Shown here: positions 42,377 to 51,895 of the stretch, one piece after another | How positions within the stretch are numbered: position 1 is the first letter of the stretch | Layout: each line of letters starts with the position of its first letter | Source: Micromonospora cathayae | GTDB lineage: Bacteria > Actinomycetota > Actinomycetes > Mycobacteriales > Micromonosporaceae | Reading direction: 5' to 3' | Assembly (NCBI RefSeq): GCF_028993575.1 | Contig: NZ_CP118615.1 | Coordinates: 2,170,001-2,234,000 of the forward strand | DNA: 64,000 bases | Program-made: the position numbers and the translations under genes | Notes under the pieces: generated by a model | The model's database searches: none | The model's input: the letters and a program-made list of their open reading frames with translations, nothing else | What the model was told of the DNA's origin: nothing

Positions 42377-42559
42377 TAGACTGGTGCGGTTGCCACGGCG
42401 AGGGTGCCCTGCGGGCCGCTGAGAAGCGCCGCACGGAGTGCACCGTCATCGACGCGGTGCTCCGGGCAGTCCGTCGGACAGATGCGCCCCAGCGAGCCCC
42501 TCGCCCCAGCACCGCCAGACGACAAAAGCCGCCGTAGCGAAAGCATCAGGAGTTTCCCC
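42377..42559 (+). promoter_or_regulatory. Promoter and ~170-nt leader of rplY
   Basis: TAGACT at 42377-42382 is the best -10; a weak TGAAGG -35 lies 18 nt earlier. Transcription from ~42389 would leave a leader of about 170 nt before the GTG, much longer than the leaderless or short leaders common here. The leader has several G/C stems (for example around GCCGCTGAGAAGCGCCGC) and an A-rich end (GACGACAAAAGCCG). L25 leaders could carry an autoregulatory site; no known motif recognised. Confidence 0.4.
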
Positions 42560-43249
42560 GTGTCCGAGGTAAAGATCAGCGCCGAGCCCCGCACCGAGTT
42601 CGGCAAGGGTGGTGCCCGTCGTACCCGCCGGGCCGGCAAGGTGCCCGCCGTGCTGTACGGCCACGGCGAGAAGCCCAAGCACATCGCGCTCCCGGCCCGC
42701 GAGTTCGCCGCCGCGATCCGCAAGGGCGGGGCGAACCAGCTCTTCGCGATCGAGGTCAGCGACGGCACCCAGGTGCTCGCCCTGCCGAAGGCGATCCAGC
42801 GTGACCCGATCAAGGACACCTTCGAGCACGTGGACCTGCTCCTGGTCCGTCGCGGCGAGAAGGTCACCGTCGAGGTGCCGGTGCAGCTGACCGGTGAGGC
42901 CGCCCGGGACACCCTGATCGTGCACGACCACGACACCCTCTCGGTGACCGCCGACGCCACCAAGGTGCCGGACCACCTCGAGGCGTCCATCGAGGGCCTT
43001 GAGGCCGGTACCCAGATCACCGCCGCCGACGTGGAGCTGCCGGCCGGCGTCGAGCTGGCCGCCGACCCGGAGACGTCGGTCGCCGCGGTCACCGCCGCGC
43101 CGACCGCCGAGCAGCTCGAGGCCACCCTCCCCGAGGTCGAGACGGCCGCCGAGGAAGAGGAGGCCGTGGAGGCCGCCGAGGGCGCCGAGGCTCCGGCCGC
43201 CGCCGCGGAGGGCGAGGAGGCCCCGGCCGAGGCGAAGACCGAGGCCTGA
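42560..43249 (+). CDS. rplY: 50S ribosomal protein L25 (general stress protein Ctc type)
   Basis: A 229-residue long-form L25/Ctc that binds 5S rRNA. The L25 domain (~1-95) starts SEVKISAEPRTEFGKGGARR and has GKVPAVLYGHGEKPKHIALP. The TL5/Ctc C-terminal beta domain (~100-190) includes VPVQLTGEAARDTLIVHD. The last ~45 residues are an Ala/Glu tail (EEEEAVEAAEGAEAPAAAAE), usual in actinobacteria. GTG start at 42560 with AGGAG 8 nt upstream. Preceded by a long leader and followed by a terminator; next gene is pth, the standard Ctc-Pth pairing. Confidence 0.96.
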   Translation: MSEVKISAEPRTEFGKGGARRTRRAGKVPAVLYGHGEKPKHIALPAREFAAAIRKGGANQLFAIEVSDGTQVLALPKAIQRDPIKDTFEHVDLLLVRRGEKVTVEVPVQLTGEAARDTLIVHDHDTLSVTADATKVPDHLEASIEGLEAGTQITAADVELPAGVELAADPETSVAAVTAAPTAEQLEATLPEVETAAEEEEAVEAAEGAEAPAAAAEGEEAPAEAKTEA

Positions 43250-43261
43250 TCGAAGGCATGT

Positions 43262-43296
43262 GGCAGGCGTCCCCGATCGGTTCGGGGGCGCCTGCC
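43262..43296 (+). terminator. Hairpin terminator of rplY
   Basis: 15-bp stem (43262-43276 with 43282-43296, one G-U pair) and a 5-nt loop, 12 nt after the rplY stop. Confidence 0.75.
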
Positions 43297-43449
43297 GTCG
43301 TATCGGTGGGGTGACGCATGCCGGGTTGGTTCGGATGGTGGCGTCGGCGCGGACGGCCACGGGCTGCGGTTCCGGCCCCGGCTGCGGTTCCGTCCGGAGC
43401 CCCGGCTGCGGCGCCGGGTCGGGTCGGCGAGACAGGAGAGGCGGAGCGG

Positions 43450-44040
43450 GTGGCGGACGAGGACCGGCCGTGGCTGGTGGTCGGCCTGGGCAACCCGGGT
43501 CGGGAGTACGCCGGCAACCGGCACAACGTCGGCTTCATGGTGGCCGACCTGCTCGCCGCCCGGGTGAGCGGGAAGTTCGGCCGGCACAAGCGGGCGATGG
43601 CCGAGGTCGCCGAGGGGCGGCTGGGCTTCGGCGGGCCGAAGCTGGTGCTCGCCAAGCCGTTGACCTACATGAACCTGTCCGGCGGTCCGGTCGCCGCGCT
43701 GGCGCAGTTCTACAAGATTCCCCCCGCCCAGGTGGTCGCGGTCCACGACGAACTGGACGTCGGGTACGGGCAGTTGCGGGTGAAGTGTGGTGGCGGCGAG
43801 GGCGGCCACAACGGGCTGCGCTCGATGACCAAGTCCCTGGGCACCAAGGACTACGTCCGGGTGCGGTTCGGCATCGGCCGTCCGCCGGGTCGGCAGGATC
43901 CGGCCGACTACGTGCTGTCGGACTTCTCCGCGGCTGAGCGCAAGGAACTGGAGTTCCTGGTGGACCGGGCGGCCGACGCGGTCGAGTCGGTGATCACCAA
44001 GGGTGTCGAATGGACGCAGAACGCGTACCACGGCGGTTGA
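43450..44040 (+). CDS. pth: Peptidyl-tRNA hydrolase
   Basis: A 196-residue enzyme that frees tRNA from peptidyl-tRNA dropped by ribosomes. Catalytic and binding motifs: [20 protein letters not shown] with the catalytic His in [31 protein letters not shown] and [12 protein letters not shown]. The GTG at 43450 gives the normal family length and has ACAGGAG ~12 nt upstream. An in-frame ATG at 43318 would add 44 residues of Trp/Arg then Pro/Ala-rich sequence with its own GGTGGGG site; which start is used cannot be settled here. Confidence 0.94.
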   Translation: MADEDRPWLVVGLGNPGREYAGNRHNVGFMVADLLAARVSGKFGRHKRAMAEVAEGRLGFGGPKLVLAKPLTYMNLSGGPVAALAQFYKIPPAQVVAVHDELDVGYGQLRVKCGGGEGGHNGLRSMTKSLGTKDYVRVRFGIGRPPGRQDPADYVLSDFSAAERKELEFLVDRAADAVESVITKGVEWTQNAYHGG

Positions 44041-44135
44041 ACCGGGTGGTCGGACGGCCGCGAGCCGCAGGCGGCCGCCGTGCGGACGGCCGGTAGTCTG
44101 CGGCTTTGGGTGTGGCCCGAGCGGCGGGAGTAGGC

Positions 44136-44975
44136 ATGGGCAGTCCTCCGATGATCGACGGCGCGTTCGCCCGGTGGCTGGCGACCCGGGCCGGGCAGGC
44201 GCTGCTGGACCTCCGGGCGGAGCTGGGCTTCGCCGACCCGGGGGCGCTGAAGTCGGCCGGGGACAAGGTCTCGCACGACCTGATCCGGACGGAGCTGGCC
44301 CGCTGGCGGCCGGCGGACGCGGTGCTCTCCGAGGAGGACGAGGGCTCGCGGCTGGCCTGGGCGGCCGAGGTGAACGCCGGTGCGGTGTCCCGGCTGACCG
44401 CCGACCGGGTGTGGATCATCGACCCGCTGGACGGTACCCGGGAGTTCTCCGAGGAGGGCCGGTCGGACTGGGCGGTGCACGTGGCGCTCTGGGCGCGGAA
44501 CGGCTCCGCCTCGCACGGGCTGGTCGGCGGGGCGGTGGCGTTGCCGGCGCAGCACCGGGTGCTGGGTACCGACCAGCCTCCGGCGTACCCGCCGATGACC
44601 CTGGCGGCGGCGACGGCCGGTGACGGCCGGACGATCCGGCTGGCGGCCAGCCGGTCCCGGCCGCCGGTCTTCCTGACCGAGCTGGCCGGGGAGGTCGGGG
44701 CGGAGCTGGTGCCGATGGGTTCGGCGGGGGCGAAGATCGCGGCGGTGGTGACCGGTGAGGTGGACGCGTACATCCACGCCGGCGGCCAGTACGAGTGGGA
44801 CTCGGCCGCGCCGGTGGCTGTGGCGACGGCCACCGGGCTGCACGCTTCCCGGATTGACGGATCTGCGCTGAAATACAACGAGGCGGATCCGCGCCTGCCG
44901 GACCTGCTGGTCTGCCGCAAGGATCTCGCCAGTCGGTTGCTTGCAGCGCTGCAGCGGCACTCCGGGGTAGCCTGA
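44136..44975 (+). CDS. cysQ: 3'(2'),5'-bisphosphate nucleotidase-like phosphatase (inositol monophosphatase family)
   Basis: A 279-residue Mg-dependent phosphatase. Metal-binding motifs of the family: LSEEDEGSRLAWA, IIDPLDGTREFSEEG and YEWDSAAPVAVA. CysQ removes the 3'-phosphate of PAP/PAPS and balances sulfate assimilation; the position directly before cysD-cysN supports that role over a general inositol phosphatase. The ATG at 44136 follows GGGAGTAGGC; an ATG five codons later is an alternative. TAGTCT at 44093-44098 is a plausible -10 box, so the sulfur genes may have their own promoter. Confidence 0.9.
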   Translation: MGSPPMIDGAFARWLATRAGQALLDLRAELGFADPGALKSAGDKVSHDLIRTELARWRPADAVLSEEDEGSRLAWAAEVNAGAVSRLTADRVWIIDPLDGTREFSEEGRSDWAVHVALWARNGSASHGLVGGAVALPAQHRVLGTDQPPAYPPMTLAAATAGDGRTIRLAASRSRPPVFLTELAGEVGAELVPMGSAGAKIAAVVTGEVDAYIHAGGQYEWDSAAPVAVATATGLHASRIDGSALKYNEADPRLPDLLVCRKDLASRLLAALQRHSGVA

Positions 44976-45016
44976 CCCCACTTCCTGAGGTGTCCGACCG
45001 GAAAGGTCTGGAATCC

Positions 45017-45049
45017 ATGAGCCGAGCACGAACCGAGTCGACGTCATGA
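45017..45049 (+). CDS. Possible 10-codon upstream ORF overlapping cysD
   Basis: ATG at 45017 begins MSRARTESTS and its TGA overlaps the cysD ATG (ATGA). GAAAGG is spaced upstream. Translational coupling to cysD is likely if it is read. It has no Cys codons, unlike the Cys-rich leader peptides described for sulfur operons in mycobacteria, and only 6 of 10 third positions are G/C. Confidence 0.35.
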   Translation: MSRARTESTS

Positions 45050-45957
45050 CCGCCCCCGCGGCCTACCGCGTCACCCACCTGGACGCGTTGGAGGCGGAGA
45101 GCATCTTCGTGATGCGTGAGGTGGTGGCGGAGATGGAGCGGCCGGTGCTGCTCTTCTCCGGCGGCAAGGACTCGATCGTGATGCTCCGACTCGCCCAGAA
45201 GGCGTTCGCCCCGGCGAACATCCCGTTCCCGGTGATGCACGTCGACACCGGCCACAACTTCCCCGAGGTCCTGGAGTACCGGGACCAGCGGGTCGCCGAA
45301 CTCGGCCTCCAGTTGATCGTGGCGAGTGTGCCCGAGGCGCTGGAGCGCGGCCTGGTCCGCGAGTCCGCCGACGGGATGCGCAACCGGATCCAGACCCCCG
45401 TCCTGCTGGACGCGGTGGAGAAGCACCGGTTTGATGCGTTGTTCGGTGGGGCGCGTCGGGATGAGGAGAAGGCGCGGGCGAAGGAGCGGGTGTTCTCGTT
45501 CCGGGATGAGTTCGGGCAGTGGGATCCGAAGAATCAGCGGCCGGAGTTGTGGTCGTTGTACAACGGTCGGCATCATCCGGGTGAGTCGATTCGGGTGTTT
45601 CCGTTGTCGAACTGGACCGAGTTGGATGTGTGGCACTACATCGCTCGGGAGCGGATTCCGTTGCCGTCGATCTACTTCGCGCACGACCGTGAGGTGGTGG
45701 ACCGGGACGGCATGCTGTACGCCGTCAACGAGTTCTTCCGTCCCCGGGCCGGTGAGGAGCCGTTCAAGACCACCGTGCGGTACCGCACGGTCGGTGACGC
45801 GTCGTGTACTGCTGCGGTGCGGTCGGATGCGGACACGGTGGAGAAGGTGATCGAGGAGGTGGCGGCGACTCGGATCACGGAGCGGGGTGCGACCCGGGGT
45901 GACGACCGGGTGAGTGAGGCCGCGATGGAGGACCGTAAGCGGGAGGGCTACTTCTGA
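45046..45957 (+). CDS. cysD: Sulfate adenylyltransferase subunit 2
   Basis: A 303-residue PP-loop ATP pyrophosphatase that, with CysN, makes APS from sulfate and ATP. Motifs: LFSGGKDSIVMLRLAQKAF (PP-loop), VMHVDTGHNFPEVLEYRD, FGGARRDEEKARAKERVFSF and the PAPS-reductase-like SNWTELDVWHYI. Codon choice changes sharply at about codon 125: two T-ending codons before it, about 18 in the next 88, many TTG. This suggests a recombined 3' part. Overlaps the 10-codon ORF at its start and cysN at its end. Confidence 0.96.
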   Translation: MTAPAAYRVTHLDALEAESIFVMREVVAEMERPVLLFSGGKDSIVMLRLAQKAFAPANIPFPVMHVDTGHNFPEVLEYRDQRVAELGLQLIVASVPEALERGLVRESADGMRNRIQTPVLLDAVEKHRFDALFGGARRDEEKARAKERVFSFRDEFGQWDPKNQRPELWSLYNGRHHPGESIRVFPLSNWTELDVWHYIARERIPLPSIYFAHDREVVDRDGMLYAVNEFFRPRAGEEPFKTTVRYRTVGDASCTAAVRSDADTVEKVIEEVAATRITERGATRGDDRVSEAAMEDRKREGYF

Positions 45958-47252
45958 TGAGCGCCGAGACGATCGCGCCGGAGACGTCGGCCCGCCCGAT
46001 GGACCTGCTCCGTTTCGCCACCGCCGGAAGCGTCGACGACGGAAAGTCGACCCTGATCGGGCGGCTGTTGTACGACACGAAGTCGTTGTTCTCGGATCAG
46101 TTGGCGGCGGTGGAGGCGGTGTCGGCCGCCAGGGGTGACGAGTACACCAACCTGGCTCTGCTCACCGATGGTCTGCGCGCGGAGCGGGAGCAGGGCATCA
46201 CCATCGATGTCGCCTACCGCTATTTCGCCACCCCGAGGCGGAAGTTCATCATCGCCGACACCCCGGGGCACATCCAGTACACCCGGAACATGGTGACCGG
46301 GGCGTCCACGGCCGATCTGGCGTTGATCCTGGTGGATGCCCGGAAGGGTCTGGTGGAGCAGTCCCGCCGGCACGCCTTCCTGTGCTCGTTGTTGCGGGTG
46401 CCGCACCTGGTGTTGTGTGTGAACAAGATGGACCTGGTGGACTGGTCGCAGGAGGTGTACGACCGGATCGCCGACGAGTTCACCGCGTTCGCCGCGAAGT
46501 TGGACGTGCCGGACCTGTCGGTGATTCCGGTGTCGGCGTTGCAGGGTGACAACATCGTGTCCCGGTCGGAGAACATGCCCTGGTACGAGGGCCCCTCCCT
46601 GCTGCACCACCTGGAGCATGTGCACATCGCCTCGGACCGGAACCTGGTCGACGTGCGGTTCCCGGTGCAGTACGTGATCCGCCCCCAGTCGACCACGGTC
46701 ACCGACTACCGCGGTTACGCCGGTCAGGTCGCGTCGGGGGTGGTCAAGCCGGGTGACGAGGTGATGGTGCTGCCGTCGGGGTTCATGTCGCGGGTCGCGG
46801 CGGTGGAGACCGCGGACGGGCCGGTGGAGGAGGCGTTCCCACCGATGTCGGTGACGGTCCGGCTGACCGATGAGATCGACATCTCGCGGGGGGACATGAT
46901 CTGCCGGCCGAACAACGCCCCGGCGGTGACGCAGGACATCGAGGCGATGATCTGCTGGATGGACGAGACCCGACCGTTGCAGGTGGGTGGGAAGTACACG
47001 ATCAAGCACACCACCCGCACTGCCCGCGCGATCGTCCGAGGGCTGCACTACCGGCTCGACATCAACACCCTGCACCGCGACGACACCGCCGGTGAACTGA
47101 AGCTCAACGAGATCGGCCGGGTCCGGTTGCGGACCACGATCCCGCTGCTGGCGGACGAGTACCGGCGTAACCGGACCACGGGTGGGTTCATCGTGATCGA
47201 CGAGACCACCAACCGGACCGTCGCCGCCGCCATGATCGTCGACACCGCCTGA
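45957..47252 (+). CDS. cysN: Sulfate adenylyltransferase subunit 1 (GTPase)
   Basis: A 431-residue EF-Tu-like GTPase that drives APS synthesis with CysD. G motifs: GSVDDGKST (G1), DTPGH (G3), NKMDLVDW (G4). The later beta-barrel domains include YVIRPQSTTVTDYRGYAGQV and PGDEVMVLPSGF. It lacks a fused CysC APS-kinase domain, so PAPS synthesis, if any, needs a gene elsewhere, or assimilation goes straight from APS. Starts at TGATG with cysD. Many T-ending and TTG codons continue in parts of this gene. Confidence 0.96.
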   Translation: MSAETIAPETSARPMDLLRFATAGSVDDGKSTLIGRLLYDTKSLFSDQLAAVEAVSAARGDEYTNLALLTDGLRAEREQGITIDVAYRYFATPRRKFIIADTPGHIQYTRNMVTGASTADLALILVDARKGLVEQSRRHAFLCSLLRVPHLVLCVNKMDLVDWSQEVYDRIADEFTAFAAKLDVPDLSVIPVSALQGDNIVSRSENMPWYEGPSLLHHLEHVHIASDRNLVDVRFPVQYVIRPQSTTVTDYRGYAGQVASGVVKPGDEVMVLPSGFMSRVAAVETADGPVEEAFPPMSVTVRLTDEIDISRGDMICRPNNAPAVTQDIEAMICWMDETRPLQVGGKYTIKHTTRTARAIVRGLHYRLDINTLHRDDTAGELKLNEIGRVRLRTTIPLLADEYRRNRTTGGFIVIDETTNRTVAAAMIVDTA

Positions 47253-47253
47253 C

Positions 47254-47283
47254 CGGGGCGGCCAACCGTACCGTTCCGCCCCG
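47254..47283 (+). terminator. Hairpin terminator of cysN
   Basis: CGGGGCGG / CCGCCCCG is a perfect 8-bp stem with a 14-nt loop immediately after the cysN stop codon. Further GC-rich imperfect dyads lie before the convergent galK end. Confidence 0.55.
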
Positions 47284-47362
47284 ACCGGGCCGGGGTCCGG
47301 TGACCGCGCCCCGGCCCCGCCCGTCCGCCACCCGGGGACGAGCGGGGCGGGCCGGTGATCCG

Positions 47363-48664
47363 CTACAGCCGGGTGGCACCCGGGGCGGGGCTGACCGGCA
47401 CGTGACCGGGCGCGGCGAACCCGCGCTCGGCGTACGCGGCGGTCACGGCGTCGGCGACCGCGTCCACCGAGGACGCCTCGACCAGCGCCAGGACGCAACC
47501 GCCGAAGCCGCCACCGGTCATCCGGGCACCCAGCGCCCCGGCCGCCAGGGCCGCCTCGACCGCGACGTCGACCTCCGGGACGGTGATCTCGAAGTCGTCC
47601 CGCATCGAGGCGTGCGAGGCGGTCAGCAGCGGGCCGACCTCACGTACCCGGCCGGCGCGGAGCAGAGCGACAGTGTCCAGGACGCGCTGGTTCTCGGTCA
47701 CCACGTGCCGGACCCGCCGCCGGGTCTCGTCGTCGGGCAGCCCGGTCAGCGCGTCGGCCAGCCCGTCGGTGGGTAAGTCCCGCAGCGCCGGTACCCCCAG
47801 CAGCCGGGCCGCCTGCTCGCAGCTCGCCCGGCGGGACGCGTACTCGCCGTCGGCGTGCCGGTGCGGGGCCCGGCTGTCCACCACCAGCATGGCCAGGCCG
47901 GCGGCGTCCAGGTCGAACGGGATGTGCTCGACGGCCTCGGTGCGGCAGTCCAGGAACAGCGCGTGCCCCTCCCGGCAGCGGATCACCGCCGACTGGTCCA
48001 TGATCCCGGTCGGCGCGCCGACGTAGGCGTTCTCGGCGCGCTGGGCCAGCCGGGGCTGCCGTTCGGTGGGCAGGTCCAGCCCACCCAGGTCGACCAGGGC
48101 GGCCAGCACCGCCGCCTCCAGCGCCGCCGAGGAGGAGAGCCCGGAACCCAGCGGTACGTCGCTGGCGACGGCCAGCCGTGCGCCCGGTACGGCGTACCCG
48201 GCCTCGCGCAGCGCCCAGACCACCCCGGCGACGTACGCACCCCAGCCGGTGACCCGGCCCGGGGCGGTCGGCTGCCCGCCGACCTCGGCCGGTCCGCCCA
48301 GGTCGGCGGCGGTGAAGGTGACCGCCTCGTCGGCCAGCTCGGAGCAGACCGTCCACTCCTCGCCGGGTTGCCCGGCGGCGGCGACCACCGTACGCAGGGA
48401 GAGCGCGAACGGCAGCACGTACCCGTCGTTGTAGTCGGTGTGCTCGCCGATCAGGTTGGCCCGCCCGGGAGCCGCCCAGCGGCCGGCGGGCGGACCACCG
48501 TACCGCTGCCGGAAGCCGGCGGTGGCGCGGTCGGCGACGGCACCCCCGGCCGGGGCGGTGACGGTCGGCGCGGTGTGGCCTCCGGTCCCGGCGACGGCCT
48601 GACCGGCGCGACCCCCGGCCCCGGCTCCGGCTTCGGCTCCGGCGGTGGTCGGCGGCGGGGTCAC
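47363..48664 (-). CDS. galK: Galactokinase
   Basis: A 433-residue GHMP kinase that phosphorylates galactose at C1 (Leloir pathway). Motifs: GRANLIGEHTDYNDGYVLPF (galactose binding), PLGSGLSSSAALEAAVL (ATP loop) and MTGGGFGGCVLALVEA. The GTG at 48664 overlaps the galE stop (GTGA), which fixes an N-terminal extension of ~45 Ala/Gly-rich residues before the conserved region; a later start would give the usual ~387 residues. galT is not adjacent, so uridylyl transfer must be encoded elsewhere. Confidence 0.95.
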   Translation of the reverse strand: MTPPPTTAGAEAGAGAGGRAGQAVAGTGGHTAPTVTAPAGGAVADRATAGFRQRYGGPPAGRWAAPGRANLIGEHTDYNDGYVLPFALSLRTVVAAAGQPGEEWTVCSELADEAVTFTAADLGGPAEVGGQPTAPGRVTGWGAYVAGVVWALREAGYAVPGARLAVASDVPLGSGLSSSAALEAAVLAALVDLGGLDLPTERQPRLAQRAENAYVGAPTGIMDQSAVIRCREGHALFLDCRTEAVEHIPFDLDAAGLAMLVVDSRAPHRHADGEYASRRASCEQAARLLGVPALRDLPTDGLADALTGLPDDETRRRVRHVVTENQRVLDTVALLRAGRVREVGPLLTASHASMRDDFEITVPEVDVAVEAALAAGALGARMTGGGFGGCVLALVEASSVDAVADAVTAAYAERGFAAPGHVPVSPAPGATRL

Positions 48665-49647
48665 GGCTGCTCCCGCAGGACGTGCGTGCGGTAGAAGGCC
48701 CAGGCGTCGCCGACCATGTCGTGCAGGGTCGGCTTCTCCGGCACCCAGCCCAGCTCGGCGCGGGCCAGCGCGGCGGAGGCGACCAGCTCCGCCGGGTCGC
48801 CCTCGCGGCGGGGCGCGACCTCCACCGGCACGGGTTTCCCGGTGACCTCGCGGACCACCTCGACCACCTGCCGGTTGGTGAACCCGTTGCCGTTGCCCAG
48901 GTTGTAGATCCGGTGCTGGCCGGCGGTGGCGGCGGTCAGCGCGAGCAGGTGGGCGCGGGCCAGGTCCTCGACGTGGATGTAGTCGCGCACGCAGGTGCCG
49001 TCGACGGTGGGGTAGTCGTCCCCGAAGAGCTGGAGCTTGTCGCGGCGGCCGGCGGCGACGTCCAGGGCGATCGGGATGAGGTGGGTCTCCGGGTCGTGCC
49101 GCTCGCCGATGGCGACGCCGTCGCGCAGGTACGCCCCGGCGACGTTGAAGTAGCGCAGCGAGACGGCGGCCAGGCCGTGCCCGATCGCCTCGGAGGTGAG
49201 CGCCATGTCGACGGCGAGCTTGGTGGCCCCGTACGTGTTGGTGGGGGCCTTGACCGCGGTCTCCGGGATGGGCAGCTCGACCGGGTTGCCGTAGACCGCG
49301 GCGGTGGAGGAGAAGACCAGGCGGGGCACCCCGGCGGCGCGGACCGCGTCGAGCAGGGCCAGCGAGCCGACCGTGTTGTTGTGCCAGTACAGCTCGGGTC
49401 TCACCATCGACTCGCCGGCGGCGATCAGGGCGGCGAAGTGCAGCACCCCGTCGAAGCCGGCGTCGGGGGTGAGCACGGACGCCGCGTCGTGGACACCGAC
49501 GGCCAGGTGGGTGGCGTCGGGGGCGAGCGCCTCGGCGTGGCCGGTGCGCAGGTCGTCGAGGACGACCACCCGGTGACCGGCGTCGAGCAGCATCCGGGTC
49601 ACCACGCTGCCGATGTAGCCGGCTCCTCCGGTGACGAGCAGTTTCAC
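48661..49647 (-). CDS. galE: UDP-glucose 4-epimerase
   Basis: A 328-residue extended short-chain dehydrogenase that interconverts UDP-glucose and UDP-galactose with bound NAD. The NAD loop is VTGGAGYIGSVVTRML; the catalytic Ser-Tyr-Lys set is seen in VFSSTAAVYG and NTYGATKLAVD; RYFNVAGAY and TCVRDYIHVEDLARAH are further GalE signatures. GTG start at 49647 with AGGAGGGACCGAC. First gene of a galE-galK operon; it also serves cell-wall galactose synthesis. Confidence 0.96.
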   Translation of the reverse strand: MKLLVTGGAGYIGSVVTRMLLDAGHRVVVLDDLRTGHAEALAPDATHLAVGVHDAASVLTPDAGFDGVLHFAALIAAGESMVRPELYWHNNTVGSLALLDAVRAAGVPRLVFSSTAAVYGNPVELPIPETAVKAPTNTYGATKLAVDMALTSEAIGHGLAAVSLRYFNVAGAYLRDGVAIGERHDPETHLIPIALDVAAGRRDKLQLFGDDYPTVDGTCVRDYIHVEDLARAHLLALTAATAGQHRIYNLGNGNGFTNRQVVEVVREVTGKPVPVEVAPRREGDPAELVASAALARAELGWVPEKPTLHDMVGDAWAFYRTHVLREQP

Positions 49648-49795
49648 GTCGGTCCCTCCTGACCGGCCGCGATGGTACGGCCGTCCGCGTAGCCCACCCT
49701 ATGGCCGCCACCTATGCGCGGGCTGGGCACCGCTATTCCACCACGAACCGTCAGTATCGAACAGAGTTGAACAGTGCGGATTCGGCCGGGCCGCG

Positions 49796-50827
49796 ATGTC
49801 TACCATCTCTGGTATGCGGGAGACGAGCGGTCCCCGGCCCCGGCGACGATCGCCGGGGCGGCCACGACGATCGGGGCGACCGCGACACGAACCGGGCCCG
49901 GTGGCACGGGCCGTAGCCGGAGTCGTGGTCCGGGCCGCCGACGGAGCGACTCGGCTGGTGACCCACCTGCTCGGCGCGAGCCCCACCGCCGGCCGGGAAC
50001 GGATCAGCGAGGCCGAACTGCGCGACCTGGTCGCCGCGAACACCATCCTCGACCCGGACGAGCGGCGGATCATCGACGAGGTGCTGGTCGCCGGGGCCAG
50101 CCTGGTACGCGAGGTGATGATGCCCCGTACCGAGGTGGTCTTCCTGTCCGCGCGGCTGACCGTCGCCGAGGCCGCCGAACTGGCCCGGACCGCCACCCAC
50201 ACCCGGTACCCGGTGGTCGACGGCACCCACGACGACGTGGTCGGCTTCGTGCACCTGCGGGACCTGCTGCTCCGCCCGGAACCCGACCCGTGCGCCACCG
50301 TCGGCGAGCTGACCCGCGACGTCAAACGGCTCCCCGGCAGCAAACGGGTGCTGGCCGCACTCACCGAGATGCGCCGGGAACGGCACCACCTCGCGGTGGT
50401 GGTGGACGAGTACGGCGGCACCGCCGGCATCGTCACCCTGGAGGACCTGATCGAGGAACTGATCGGGGAGATCCACGACGAGTACGACAACACCCCCGAC
50501 CCGGTCCGCGTCGGCCTGCCCGCCGCGGTGGACGGTCGGCTGAACCTCGCCGACTTCGCCGAGTACACCGGCGTGGTGCTGCCCACCGGCCCGTACGAGA
50601 CGGTCGGTGGGTTCGTGATGGCGGCCCTGGGCCGGCTGCCGATCGCCGGGGACGTGGTGCCGGTCGCCGCCGAGTCGCCCGTCCGCCGGCCCGCCGGCCC
50701 GGTCACGGTCACCGCCGACGGGTCCGGACCGTCCGACGGTTGGTCGCTGCGGGTGCTCGCGCTGGACGGCCGACGGGTGGCCCGGGTGGCGGTCGTCGCG
50801 GCGAAGCCGACGGCCGGCCCGTCATGA
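49796..50827 (+). CDS. CBS-pair protein of the CorC/HlyC (CNNM) family without a membrane domain
   Basis: A 343-residue protein. An Arg/Pro-rich N-terminus (SGPRPRRRSPGRPRRSG) precedes the segment ISEAELRDLVAANTILDPDE and IIDEVLVAGASLVREVMMPR. Two CBS domains follow (~110-240; YPVVDGTHDDVVGFVHLRDL and HLAVVVDEYGGTAGIVTLED) and then a CorC/HlyC domain (~255-335). The DUF21 membrane domain of typical relatives is missing, as in E. coli CorC, so it is probably cytosolic or peripheral and may bind adenine nucleotides. The ATG at 49796 is used; an ATG at 49814, with TACCAT 7 nt before it, is a leaderless alternative. Function in Mg/Co homeostasis is only inferred. Confidence 0.85.
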   Translation: MSTISGMRETSGPRPRRRSPGRPRRSGRPRHEPGPVARAVAGVVVRAADGATRLVTHLLGASPTAGRERISEAELRDLVAANTILDPDERRIIDEVLVAGASLVREVMMPRTEVVFLSARLTVAEAAELARTATHTRYPVVDGTHDDVVGFVHLRDLLLRPEPDPCATVGELTRDVKRLPGSKRVLAALTEMRRERHHLAVVVDEYGGTAGIVTLEDLIEELIGEIHDEYDNTPDPVRVGLPAAVDGRLNLADFAEYTGVVLPTGPYETVGGFVMAALGRLPIAGDVVPVAAESPVRRPAGPVTVTADGSGPSDGWSLRVLALDGRRVARVAVVAAKPTAGPS

Positions 50828-51886
<1,059 letters not shown>

Positions 51887-51895
51887 CCCGACGCG

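Larger units (their letters stand above)
42214..42559. other. 346-nt region: prs terminator and long rplY leader
   Basis: Holds the prs hairpin (42221-42249) and the rplY promoter and leader (42377-42559). A possible 89-codon frame at 42268-42537 lacks consistent G/C third positions and is not called. Confidence 0.55.

Noticed and set aside
42268..42537. 89-codon frame in the rplY leader
   Set aside because: Third positions are not consistently G/C and there is no ribosome site; better explained as leader RNA.
45046..47252. Recent horizontal transfer of the whole cysDN operon
   Set aside because: The first 125 codons of cysD have native codon usage and the neighbours are in the usual order; partial recombination fits better.
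47363..49711. Single 782-codon frame that looks like a galE-galK fusion
   Set aside because: Only the galK part matches a known protein; the upstream part is an out-of-frame reading of galE. The GTGA overlap shows two separate genes.
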